This document shows positions 6,515 through 13,091 of a stretch of DNA of 13,091 nt, one piece after another. A model generated the notes under the pieces. That model made no database searches. It was not told the origin of the DNA and was given only the letters and a program-made list of their open reading frames with translations. The translations under genes were made by a program, and so were the position numbers. How positions within the stretch are numbered: position 1 is the stretch's first letter; every line of letters begins with the position of its first letter. The stretch covers positions 1 through 13,091 of the forward strand of contig CAZEGV010000065.1 of assembly GCA_964511645.1 (NCBI GenBank). Reading direction: 5' to 3'. This stretch comes from CAZEGV01 sp964511645. GTDB lineage: Bacteria > Bacteroidota > Bacteroidia > Cytophagales > JAAEPT01.

Positions 6515-7549
6515 ATGCGTGAAGATTACTTAAATGCCGATGACCAAAAATTTTCTTCTTCTGAAAAAGAAGTAGAAAAAGCATTGCGTCCCCTTTCTTT
6601 TGATGACTTTAGTGGTCAAGACAAGATAATGGACAATATCAAAATTTTTGTAAACGCTGCCAACCAAAGAGAGGAAGCACTTGATCATGTACTGCTACAT
6701 GGACCTCCAGGTCTAGGAAAAACGACTTTAGCAAACATCATTGCCAATGAACTCAATACCAACATCATTACAACTTCTGGTCCTGTGCTAGACAAACCGA
6801 GTGATTTGGCAGGGTTACTTACAGGCTTAGAAGAAGGTGATGTATTATTTATAGATGAGATTCATCGCCTTAGCCCCATCATAGAGGAATATCTATACTC
6901 TGCTATGGAAGATTACAAAATAGACATCATGCTAGATAGCGGACCGTCTGCCAGAACAGTACAGATTGGGCTCAACCCCTTTACATTAATAGGTGCAACT
7001 ACTCGCTCAGGATTATTAACCTCGCCCCTACGTGCTAGGTTTAGCATCAATTGTAGGTTACAGTATTATGATGCTAAGCTACTCACAAGCATCGTCACAA
7101 GATCATGTGAGATACTAAAGACCCCAGTAGACCAAACTGCTGCTTACGAAATAGCTAGACGTAGTCGAGGGACACCACGTATTGCCAATAACTTATTAAG
7201 AAGAACAAGGGATTTTGCTCAAGTAAAGGGAGACGGAACAATCAATCTTGAAATAGCACAATTAGCACTTAACGCACTAGATGTAGATGCAAATGGCTTG
7301 GACGAAATGGACAATAGAATCTTGCGGACTATTATCGAAAAGTTTAAAGGGGGACCAGTAGGACTCTCTACAATAGCTACTGCTTGTGGAGAAGAGGCAG
7401 AAACAATAGAAGAAGTTTATGAGCCATTCCTCATACAAGAGGGCTATATCAAACGTACTTCGAGAGGTAGGGAAACCACCGAAAATGCTTATAAGCATAT
7501 CGGAATAGTACCACCCAGTAAGATGGGTCGCTTATTTGAAAATGATTAG
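6515..7549 (+). CDS. ruvB: Holliday junction branch migration helicase RuvB
   Basis: RuvB is the hexameric AAA+ motor that drives branch migration of Holliday junctions with RuvA before RuvC resolves them. The 344-residue protein is of standard length. It shows the N-terminal LRPLSFDDFSGQ block, Walker A GPPGLGKTT at 63-71, Walker B FIDEIH at 112-117, sensor 1 GATTRSGLL at 160-168 and the SPLRARF arginine-finger region at 170-176. The C-terminal winged-helix part includes RRSRGTPRIANNLLRR (sensor 2) and GYI.RT.RGR. The ATG at 6515 fits the family start. It lies alone here, without ruvA or ruvC, as is common in this phylum. A weak TATAATTTG box at 6494-6502 could be its promoter but would make the mRNA almost leaderless. 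Confidence 0.98.
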   Translation: MREDYLNADDQKFSSSEKEVEKALRPLSFDDFSGQDKIMDNIKIFVNAANQREEALDHVLLHGPPGLGKTTLANIIANELNTNIITTSGPVLDKPSDLAGLLTGLEEGDVLFIDEIHRLSPIIEEYLYSAMEDYKIDIMLDSGPSARTVQIGLNPFTLIGATTRSGLLTSPLRARFSINCRLQYYDAKLLTSIVTRSCEILKTPVDQTAAYEIARRSRGTPRIANNLLRRTRDFAQVKGDGTINLEIAQLALNALDVDANGLDEMDNRILRTIIEKFKGGPVGLSTIATACGEEAETIEEVYEPFLIQEGYIKRTSRGRETTENAYKHIGIVPPSKMGRLFEND

Positions 7550-7629
7550 CACTGCTGTTGCATGAAACACAAAACGTAGCTTTAGCTATTTTTTCCTAAA
7601 ATAATATAAATAAAACAATTGTTTGTTTT

Positions 7630-7748
7630 GCGTGAGGGACAGAAGTGGAAATCCTTTTTTTTACCTAAAATAATAAAAGCTTAAAAAAAGATTGGGAACG
7701 AATAGCCCGACCCCACGAGCTCGCCTTTTTGGCGAGTGGGGACACGCC
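7630..7748 (+). repeat. Structured intergenic element, copy 2 (between ruvB and aroC)
   Basis: This element fills the gap between convergent ruvB and aroC. Outer arms GCGTG (7630-7634) and CACGC (7743-7747) are complementary. Inside, AATC plus a T run (7650-7662) can pair with A7 plus GATT (7683-7693), with one bulged C. A G+C-rich hairpin follows: CCCCA (7711-7715) with TGGGG (7737-7741), a 4-base bulge, then CTCGCC (7720-7725) with GGCGAG (7731-7736) around a T5 loop. The G+C content of the hairpin stands out against the AT-rich surroundings. The left part matches copy 1 at 1766-1858 in its conserved edges (GGGA, ATCC plus T run, A run, CGRATAGYCC). The right hairpin has no clear counterpart there. 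It could act as a stop for both converging genes, as a structured RNA or as a dispersed repeat. Confidence 0.6.
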
Positions 7749-7781
7749 TTAATCCTTATTAAAATTGCTCAACTACTCCTT

Positions 7782-8861
7782 CTAAAATAATTGCCTAGCC
7801 TTTTGGCGAAGATAAAAATCTAATATCACAATGGCAGACATCGCCTCTACGATAGGCACAGCACGAGGTACTACGCAAGGATCATGTCGCCCCTTTCCAG
7901 TTACTACGGCAGGATTTCCGTGTATATCGATACTCTCTTGGTCCACCATAATGGTTGCCACAGGCTTAAATGCTACATTAAAATAAATATCCTGACCATT
8001 ACTAATACCTCCCTGAACACCTCCAGAATAATTAGTCTTAGTCTTCACCTTTCCATTTTCGGTATAAAATAAATCATTATGAATCGAGCCATTCATCTTA
8101 ACCCCCTCAAAACCACTACCTATTTCAAAACCTTTTACGGCATTAATACTCAGCATCGCCTTACCTAATTCCGCATTAAGACGGTCAAAAACAGGCTCAC
8201 CCAATCCTGCGGCGACTCCAGTAATCACACCTGTTACAATACCTCCAATTGTATCTCTATTTTTTCTTGTCTGGTCAATCAAATCATACATTTTTTGTGC
8301 CATATCTGCATCGGGGCAACGCACATCATTATCTTCCGTTTTGGACAAATCCAAGTCCGTATAAGGCTTATCTAACTTCAAATCACCCACTTGAGATACA
8401 TACGACAGACAACTAATCCCTAGTTGAGTCAAAGCCAATTTGGCAATAGCACCAGCCGCCACACGGGCAGCCGTCTCACGAGCAGAAGAACGCCCACCGC
8501 CTCTATAATCTCTCACACCATACTTAGCTTGGTAAGTATAATCGGCATGAGAAGGTCTAAACTTTTCTGCTATATGCGAGTAATCGTGGCTACGCTGATC
8601 TTGGTTACGGATAAATAAACACAAAGGGGTTCCAGTGGTTACATCTTCAAATACACCCGACAAAACCTCATACTCATCTGTCTCTTGCCGTTGGGTTACA
8701 ATCTTAGACTGTCCTGGTTTCCTACGGGTCAATTCGCTTTGGATAAAGTCATAATCTAGCTTAATCCCCGCAGGACAGCCGTCTATCACTACTCCTATCC
8801 CCTTTCCGTGCGACTCGCCAAAAGTTGTAATCTGAAATAATTGTCCAAATGTATTATTCAT
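7782..8861 (-). CDS. aroC: Chorismate synthase
   Basis: AroC performs the last shikimate-pathway step, the FMN-dependent 1,4-elimination of phosphate from EPSP to give chorismate, the precursor of tryptophan, phenylalanine, tyrosine and folate. The 359-residue length is typical. Diagnostic motifs are the N-terminal FTTFGESHG-type sequence (here ITTFGESHGKGIG with the catalytic His), the signature RPSHADYTYQAKYG, then YRGGGRSSARETAARVAAGA, and the C-terminal RHDPCVVPRAVPIVEA with the second His and Arg. It is divergent from the LRR protein gene. Its supply of chorismate links it functionally to the trp genes about 3 kb upstream, although it is a separate transcription unit. Confidence 0.98.
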   Translation of the reverse strand: MNNTFGQLFQITTFGESHGKGIGVVIDGCPAGIKLDYDFIQSELTRRKPGQSKIVTQRQETDEYEVLSGVFEDVTTGTPLCLFIRNQDQRSHDYSHIAEKFRPSHADYTYQAKYGVRDYRGGGRSSARETAARVAAGAIAKLALTQLGISCLSYVSQVGDLKLDKPYTDLDLSKTEDNDVRCPDADMAQKMYDLIDQTRKNRDTIGGIVTGVITGVAAGLGEPVFDRLNAELGKAMLSINAVKGFEIGSGFEGVKMNGSIHNDLFYTENGKVKTKTNYSGGVQGGISNGQDIYFNVAFKPVATIMVDQESIDIHGNPAVVTGKGRHDPCVVPRAVPIVEAMSAIVILDFYLRQKARQLF

Positions 8862-8889
8862 AAGCTCGTTTCCAAAATGTATGATTCCC

Positions 8890-8897
8890 CAAATATA
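8890..8897 (-). promoter_or_regulatory. Candidate -7 box of aroC
   Basis: The minus strand reads TATATTTG, matching TAnnTTTG. A TTTG-like sequence upstream is only 13 bases away, which is too close for a normal -33 box, so only the -7 part is supported. A start near 8883 leaves about 20 bases before the aroC ATG. Confidence 0.4.
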
Positions 8898-8953
8898 CGC
8901 TATATCCCATCAAAAACTTTTTGTTTATAACAAATAAAAACATATTAATTAGA

Positions 8954-8961
8954 TATCTTTG
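8954..8961 (+). promoter_or_regulatory. -7 promoter box of the LRR protein gene
   Basis: TATCTTTG matches the Bacteroidota -7 consensus exactly and equals the box upstream of trpC. No well-placed -33 TTTG is seen; the nearest, at 8920-8923, is 30 bases away. The start would be near 8967, about 20 bases before the ATG at 8988. Confidence 0.55.
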
Positions 8962-8987
8962 TAGGAAGTACTTAAAAGAAAAAAGAA

Positions 8988-11159
8988 ATGAAAAAGATAT
9001 TCTTCGTATTAATTTTATTAATAACTTTAAACTCACAAGCACAAAGCTCTTACGATCTTCTAATCGACGCTAATTTAATTGGTCAATATGATCAAAATAA
9101 TAACAACATACTCGATCCATCTGAACTTTCTAATATATCTGTTTTAGACTTAGGCGGAGCGGGATACTTTGAGCTAGATGTAATGTCAATGTTTCCTAAC
9201 CTAAATATTTTATCTTGTGAAAACAACAATATCACTAACTTAGACCTAAGTAATAATACTGCTTTGACACAGTTGAATTGTAACAACAACCAACTCACTA
9301 GCTTAGACCTAAGTAATAATACTGCTTTGATACGGTTGAATTGTAACAACAACCAACTCACAAGTTTAAACCTAAGCAAGAGTACTAATCTAAACTATTT
9401 AGAATGTAATGACAATCAACTCACAAACTTAGACCTAAGCAAGGCTACTAATGTAGCAAATCTGATTTGTGACAATAATAACCTCACTAACCTAAATCTA
9501 AGTAAGAGTACTGCTTTAATAAGTCTTAATTGTAACAACAACAAGCTCTCAAGTTTGGATGTGGCTAATAGCAGTAACATCGGTGTTCTATCATGCACAA
9601 ACAATCCTCTTGGTACAATCTGCGTTCCCTCCGTTTCTTATGCTCTATCGCACTCTGGTCAATTCAAAAAACCGTCAACTGCTGTATGGTCAGATTACTG
9701 TACAATTATCCCCGACCCTATTTTTAGATCAATACTACTTTCTGATACTTTAATCAATACGAACAAAAACCAAATAATAGAACCATCCGAGGCCTCATCG
9801 GTCATACAGCTAGACGTCTCCAAGCAAAACATATCTAATTTAACTGGAATAGAGCTTTTTAGCAATCTCGAAAAACTAAACTGCGAGATAAATCAACTCT
9901 CTAAACTAGATGTTTCTCATAATTTGAAACTGGTCAACCTGCAATGTGGTGGAAATGTTGAAATAACTACTATTAATTTATCAAAAAACACCGCTCTCAC
10001 AAACCTTCATACTGGAGGAAATTATAAAATAAAAAGTCTTGATCTTTCTGAAAATATAAACTTAGATACGCTCAATTGTTATTTTAATCAAATAACAAAC
10101 TTAGATTTATCTCATAATTTAAAAATAAAAAAAGTTTCATGTATCAATACCCAGATTAATTATTTGGACGTAACAGCAAACAAAGAACTCACTTACCTAA
10201 ATTGTTCTTCTAATTTTAGAAATGAAAACGTACACCCTAGATTTCTAAACGCATCCAACCTAACTAAGCTAAAACATTTATATTGTAGTACTAACTCGTT
10301 AGATAGCTTAAATATTTCTGGGGACACTAGCCTAGAAACTTTAACCTGTGGAAGATTCTCATCATTAACCAGTTTAGACCTCTCTACCAATACTAATTTA
10401 AAAAGCTTAAACTGTTCAATTTCTGACATTACTTATTTGGACGTATCTAATAACCATAAACTCAAAAAATTATTTTGTTATTCCTCCAAAATAGATAGCC
10501 TAAACTTACACGGTGCAGATAGTTTGACAATACTAAACTGTTACAGCAACAACCTTACTAATTTGGACATATCAAATAATACCGTACTAGAAGAAGTCTA
10601 TTGCTATAACAATAGAACAGCATTAAACATCAATACTGTTGGTGCTAAAGCCTTAGAACAATTATGGTGTTACAATTCATCATTACTTCATTTAGATTTG
10701 TCTAGCAACACTGCTCTAACAGATCTTCGTTGCCAAAACAATCAACTACTTACTAAGTTAAGCGTAGCCAATGGCAACAATACCTCTCTTAATACATTTT
10801 ACAGCAACGACAACCCTAAGCTTAGTTGTATCCAAACAGATGATGATTCAGGGGTTACTAGCAGTTGGTGGAGTAAAGACCCTACAACGGCTTACAGCAA
10901 AGATTGCTCTAAAATCACAGGGATTGACGCTACAAGCTTAGCAGATAAATTACAACTCTATCCTAATCCTGCCAAAAACACCTTACACCTATCAGGATTA
11001 AGCATCATTAGCAGTACCGTCATAAATAGCAAGGGGAATGTTATCAAAATCTTTGTAAATAAAGAACTAATAGACATATCAAGTTTAATAATTGGGATTT
11101 ACACGCTTCAAGTCCAAACCCCAAGTGGTGTAGTATACAAACGCTTTGTAAAAGAATAA
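8988..11159 (+). CDS. Secreted leucine-rich-repeat protein with T9SS sorting domain
   Basis: A 723-residue exported protein. Residues 1-18 are a signal peptide ending SQA. Two modules follow. Module 1 (about 20-238) opens with DQNNNNILDPSE (35-46), which resembles an EF-hand/dockerin calcium loop, then seven 21-residue repeats of the type LxxLNCNNNQLTSLDLSNNTA with cysteines at 77, 98, 119, 140, 161, 182 and 203. Module 2 (about 240-640) opens with a degenerate copy of the loop (NTNKNQIIEPSE, 257-268) and the LDVSKQNISNLTGIELFSNL start, followed by about 13 less regular repeats. Residues about 655-723 form a type IX secretion C-terminal sorting domain (LQLYPNPAKNTLHLSG, then IGIYTLQVQTPSG and a basic KRFVKE end). 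It is therefore expected to cross the outer membrane and be surface-attached or released. LRRs suggest binding of protein or glycan ligands, but the partner is unknown. Confidence 0.92.
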   Translation: MKKIFFVLILLITLNSQAQSSYDLLIDANLIGQYDQNNNNILDPSELSNISVLDLGGAGYFELDVMSMFPNLNILSCENNNITNLDLSNNTALTQLNCNNNQLTSLDLSNNTALIRLNCNNNQLTSLNLSKSTNLNYLECNDNQLTNLDLSKATNVANLICDNNNLTNLNLSKSTALISLNCNNNKLSSLDVANSSNIGVLSCTNNPLGTICVPSVSYALSHSGQFKKPSTAVWSDYCTIIPDPIFRSILLSDTLINTNKNQIIEPSEASSVIQLDVSKQNISNLTGIELFSNLEKLNCEINQLSKLDVSHNLKLVNLQCGGNVEITTINLSKNTALTNLHTGGNYKIKSLDLSENINLDTLNCYFNQITNLDLSHNLKIKKVSCINTQINYLDVTANKELTYLNCSSNFRNENVHPRFLNASNLTKLKHLYCSTNSLDSLNISGDTSLETLTCGRFSSLTSLDLSTNTNLKSLNCSISDITYLDVSNNHKLKKLFCYSSKIDSLNLHGADSLTILNCYSNNLTNLDISNNTVLEEVYCYNNRTALNINTVGAKALEQLWCYNSSLLHLDLSSNTALTDLRCQNNQLLTKLSVANGNNTSLNTFYSNDNPKLSCIQTDDDSGVTSSWWSKDPTTAYSKDCSKITGIDATSLADKLQLYPNPAKNTLHLSGLSIISSTVINSKGNVIKIFVNKELIDISSLIIGIYTLQVQTPSGVVYKRFVKE
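9240..9554 (+). repeat. 63-bp tandem repeats encoding 21-residue LRRs
   Basis: Units begin at 9240, 9303, 9366, 9429 and 9492, each 63 bp. The first two (9240-9302 and 9303-9365) are almost identical in DNA, sharing TTAGACCTAAGTAATAATAC and most of the rest. The later ones are more diverged. Near identity at DNA level, not only protein level, points to recent duplication or gene conversion within the LRR gene. Confidence 0.85.
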
Positions 11160-11182
11160 AAAAAAACCTTAGACACTAAAAA

Positions 11183-11219
11183 TCCCTACGAAGAAGATAA
11201 CTAAGTAGGGACTTTTTTT
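11183..11219 (+). terminator. Terminator of the LRR protein gene
   Basis: A 7-bp stem, TCCCTAC (11183-11189) with GTAGGGA (11205-11211), encloses a 15-base loop and is followed by C and T7 (11213-11219). It lies 24 bases after the LRR gene stop and separates it from the next two genes. The rest of the gap to 11370 shows only AT-rich sequence and no convincing promoter. Confidence 0.75.
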
Positions 11220-11370
11220 AAGAGTCTATCCTCTTTACAGAAAGTAGTATATCAATGTACTATCAAAAACAACCAATCCTCACTGATTAAACGAGATTTT
11301 TTTGTTTATTTTTTTATTATATAATCGATAAATAACCCTATATTTATTGTCTAGAAGAAACTATTTAGTT

Positions 11371-12147
11371 ATGAAGAAAATATTTTTAGTCACTTTTGTT
11401 GGTTTATTATTAAATACAGGTTGTAGAAAAGAAGAACCTGATGTTATATACCCTCATCAACTATATTATTACAATAATGGTAGTGTACACACAATTCCTT
11501 ATGGGCAAACTGGTTATATAACCAATGCAAATCTATCTGGTCAAGGCAATCAAACAGTCTTGCACAACACCTCTTTAATTATTAATGGAAATGTAACGAT
11601 GGATGCATTAACTATTACTGGAAAAGTAGTTATTGCTAAAGGTGCCAACCTTACAGTTACAGGTACCACTACAGTTGTTGGAGGTGGTAATTTTATAGTT
11701 TTAGGAACAATAAAAACAAATACTCTAACTCAAACAGGAGACACCTATCTCAACAATGGGAAGATTACTGTTTTAGGTAAATACACAATAGTTGGAGGCT
11801 CTACATTATACATACAAAATTCATCCGTCCATGTCAATGAATTAATTGTTACAGGAAATATTCAACATCCTAAAAACAATCACACACAAACAACATATAT
11901 ATATTCAGTCATTGAATCAATCAATACAAAATATCTATTCATCACTTCTGGAGCAGATATTTGTGGTCCTATTTTATTTACAACTAACAATGACCAAGGT
12001 TCTTCTGGAGTTGCTTTAGCAGATATTTCTACAACTGTTATTACAACCAAACCAACTATATACTCTATCTATGGACTAAATAACGCTACCAACTTTTACG
12101 ATTACCAAAGTTCTTGTTCTCCTTTAACTAATTTCCCTATTTATTAA
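11371..12147 (+). CDS. Predicted lipoprotein with beta-solenoid-like body
   Basis: I do not recognise a named family. The ATG at 11371 (258 residues) is preferred over a TTG at 11347, because it directly starts a lipoprotein signal, MKKIFLVTFVGLLLNTGC, with the acylated cysteine at residue 18 followed by RKEE. Residues about 50-165 are a run of short beta-strand-like segments rich in Gly, Asn, Thr and Val (such as SLIINGNVTM, ALTITGKVVI, NLTVTGTTTVVGGGNFIVLG), with spacing suggestive of a right-handed beta-helix similar in style to bactofilins or polymer-forming surface proteins. The C-terminal 90 residues are less regular and contain Cys198 and Cys249, a possible disulphide. It shares a one-base overlap (TAATG) with the following outer-membrane protein gene, so the two are probably produced together at the outer membrane. 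Function unknown. Confidence 0.75.
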   Translation: MKKIFLVTFVGLLLNTGCRKEEPDVIYPHQLYYYNNGSVHTIPYGQTGYITNANLSGQGNQTVLHNTSLIINGNVTMDALTITGKVVIAKGANLTVTGTTTVVGGGNFIVLGTIKTNTLTQTGDTYLNNGKITVLGKYTIVGGSTLYIQNSSVHVNELIVTGNIQHPKNNHTQTTYIYSVIESINTKYLFITSGADICGPILFTTNNDQGSSGVALADISTTVITTKPTIYSIYGLNNATNFYDYQSSCSPLTNFPIY

Positions 12148-12752
12148 TGAAAATTTTAAAAAACACATTACTTACTTATATTCTTTTTCTTACAGGGAAT
12201 ATTGTAATAGCACAAAACCTATCTAAAGGTGATCATTTGATTAATGCCTCTATAGGATTGAGTAATTTAGTAAGACCACAAGGATTTGAAACGACATTAC
12301 CCCCTTTAGTTTTTCAATTTGAATATGCCCTTACCAATCGTATTACCGTAGGAACTTATTTAGGCATCTCTCGCTCTTTATTCGAAGACCAAGGTTATTT
12401 TTCGTTATATAAATATCCTTACAATATTGAACATCAAACGTATCATTGGACTGCCACAAATATCTTAGCAGGTATAAAAGGGGCTTATCATTTTGGAGAG
12501 TTATTAAAAACAACCGAAAAACTAGACCTTTATATAGGTGCAACATTTGGTTATAATATAGTTGCAGTAAAGATAAAACAAACTGAAGGGAGCATAAACT
12601 TAAATCCTTATTTGACACCTGAACCAAAAACAAAAGCAATGGGAGGGGTGTTTTTTGGAACCCGTTATTATTTAACTAAAAAAATTGCACTTATGGGAGA
12701 AATTGGTTACTCTACAGCTATTTTTCAAGTAGGAATTAGCTATAAATTATAA
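12147..12752 (+). CDS. Small outer-membrane beta-barrel protein
   Basis: A 201-residue protein with a Sec signal peptide (hydrophobic residues 6-21, cleavage probably near IVIAQ). The rest alternates hydrophobic and polar residues with many aromatic residues at strand ends (LVFQFEYALTNRITVGTYLG, ATNILAGIKGAYHF, LDLYIGATFGYNIVAV, MGGVFFGTRYYLT, IALMGEIGYSTA, FQVGISYKL). That is the pattern of an 8- to 10-stranded OMP barrel of the general OmpW/porin-like outer-membrane type. The ATG at 12147 overlaps the stop of the lipoprotein gene (TAATG), indicating translational coupling. It could anchor or export the partner lipoprotein, but this is inferred only from gene order. No clear terminator hairpin follows the stop. 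Confidence 0.75.
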   Translation: MKILKNTLLTYILFLTGNIVIAQNLSKGDHLINASIGLSNLVRPQGFETTLPPLVFQFEYALTNRITVGTYLGISRSLFEDQGYFSLYKYPYNIEHQTYHWTATNILAGIKGAYHFGELLKTTEKLDLYIGATFGYNIVAVKIKQTEGSINLNPYLTPEPKTKAMGGVFFGTRYYLTKKIALMGEIGYSTAIFQVGISYKL

Positions 12753-12811
12753 AGAAATAAACTGCTATGGACTTTTTGGTTAATCACACTAGCACCTTAT
12801 ATACTGAGCTA

Positions 12812-12993
12812 TCACTCTAAAGTGAAACTTGAATTGATGGAACTATCTAATTTTCTCCTATGATATTCTAGATAATATTTCACCATTTCATCTGTAATAT
12901 TTCCTGTAATCCAATACCCATAATCAATCGCCCAAAAGTGTCTGCCCCAATAATACTTCTGCCTTTCAATTTCTTCACAAGATTACGTATATC
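12812..12993 (-). pseudogene. Remnant of an IS200/IS605-type transposase (TnpA)
   Basis: On the minus strand, 12993-12955 reads DIRNLVKKLKGRS, like the conserved KKLKGRSS helix of TnpA. A different frame from about 12954 then reads YYWGRHFWAIDYGYWITGN, followed by ITDEMVKYYLEYHRRK and a stop at 12814-12812. KYWG.HFWA..Y.....GN.TDEM...Y is the C-terminal signature of IS200/IS605 Y1 transposases, and the tyrosine helix (EMVKYYLEYH) survives. The residues normally between KGRSS and YWG are missing, with a frame change, and the N-terminal HUH metal-binding half is absent. In-frame stops lie just upstream. This is a dead fragment left by an old insertion. Confidence 0.8.
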
Positions 12994-13013
12994 ATATTAA
13001 CTATAATATACGT
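12985..13013. repeat. Hairpin at the edge of the transposase remnant
   Basis: ACGT (12985-12988) pairs with ACGT (13010-13013), and ATATTA (12994-12999) pairs with TAATAT (13004-13009) around an ACTA loop. A 5-base bulge ATATC is on one arm. It overlaps the point where transposase similarity stops. The remaining sequence from 13014 to 13091 shows no gene or repeat I can support. Confidence 0.5.
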
Positions 13014-13091
13014 CAATTATCTTGTTTGTTTTTCACATTCTAAGACCGTTGCAAAACCCTTGTAGTCAATTCTCTCTTTTTATATCCGTTA

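Noticed and set aside
7577..7594. TAGC-TTTA-GCTA plus six T as a ruvB terminator
   Set aside because: The stem is only 4 bp of mixed A/T and G/C, too weak to call. The larger element downstream is a better candidate for stopping transcription.
7613..7624. Perfect 12-bp palindrome AAACAATTGTTT
   Set aside because: AT-rich palindromes of this length are expected by chance in such sequence, and it lies downstream of both neighbouring genes, not at a promoter.
9240..9554. Regular repeats that could be mistaken for a CRISPR or satellite array
   Set aside because: The period is exactly 63 bp, in frame, and encodes LRRs within a long open gene. There are no unique spacers between identical repeats.
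9092..9604. Leucine-rich open frames on the minus strand opposite the LRR gene
   Set aside because: They mirror the 63-bp repeats of the plus-strand gene, start at non-ATG codons, and have no signal or domain of their own.
11347..11370. N-terminal extension of the lipoprotein gene from a TTG
   Set aside because: It would put eight residues with two arginines before a complete lipoprotein signal. The ATG at 11371 gives a normal signal peptide.
12812..12825. TCACT-CTAA-AGT(G)A mini-hairpin at the transposase stop as an IS end
   Set aside because: A 5-bp stem without the conserved flanks of an IS200/IS605 right end is not enough to place an element boundary.

Overview
The window is AT-rich DNA (roughly one third G+C by eye) from a member of the Bacteroidota, most likely a flavobacterium-like lineage. 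The evidence is a type IX secretion (T9SS) C-terminal sorting domain on a large secreted protein, promoter matches to the Bacteroidota TTTG-N19-TAnnTTTG consensus, little use of Shine-Dalgarno sites, and a secreted protein built from the 21-residue leucine-rich repeats common in this phylum. No rRNA, tRNA, CRISPR array or intact mobile element is visible.

Left part (1-4740): an MscS-type mechanosensitive channel gene on the plus strand converges through a shared hairpin terminator on a minus-strand tryptophan operon, trpC - small ABM-domain gene - trpF - trpB - trpA. The first four genes are packed with 4-bp ATGA overlaps or a 5-bp gap. A 145-bp spacer holding a structured element separates trpB from trpA. 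trpE, trpG and trpD are not in the window. A perfect TATCTTTG box lies just upstream of trpC and leaves no room for an attenuator leader.

Middle (4793-8861): the core genes miaA (tRNA A37 prenylation, plus), a minus-strand lipoprotein with a very divergent OmpA-like domain, ruvB (Holliday junction helicase motor, plus) and aroC (chorismate synthase, minus). AroC makes the chorismate from which tryptophan is derived, so it is metabolically linked to the trp cluster. Between convergent ruvB and aroC lies a second copy of the structured element found between trpB and trpA.

Right part (8954-13091): the accessory, surface-directed part. A 723-residue secreted leucine-rich-repeat protein with a T9SS sorting domain ends at a good terminator. 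A two-gene unit follows: a lipoprotein with a beta-solenoid-like body, overlapping by one base (TAATG) with a small outer-membrane beta-barrel protein. The last about 340 bp hold a decayed C-terminal piece of an IS200/IS605-type transposase and a hairpin.

The points most worth following up are the two related intergenic elements, one of which splits trpB from trpA; the ABM-domain gene coupled to trpC; the 21-residue cysteine ladder of the LRR protein; and the uncharacterised beta-solenoid lipoprotein/beta-barrel pair. No clearly new multi-gene defence or mobile system was found.
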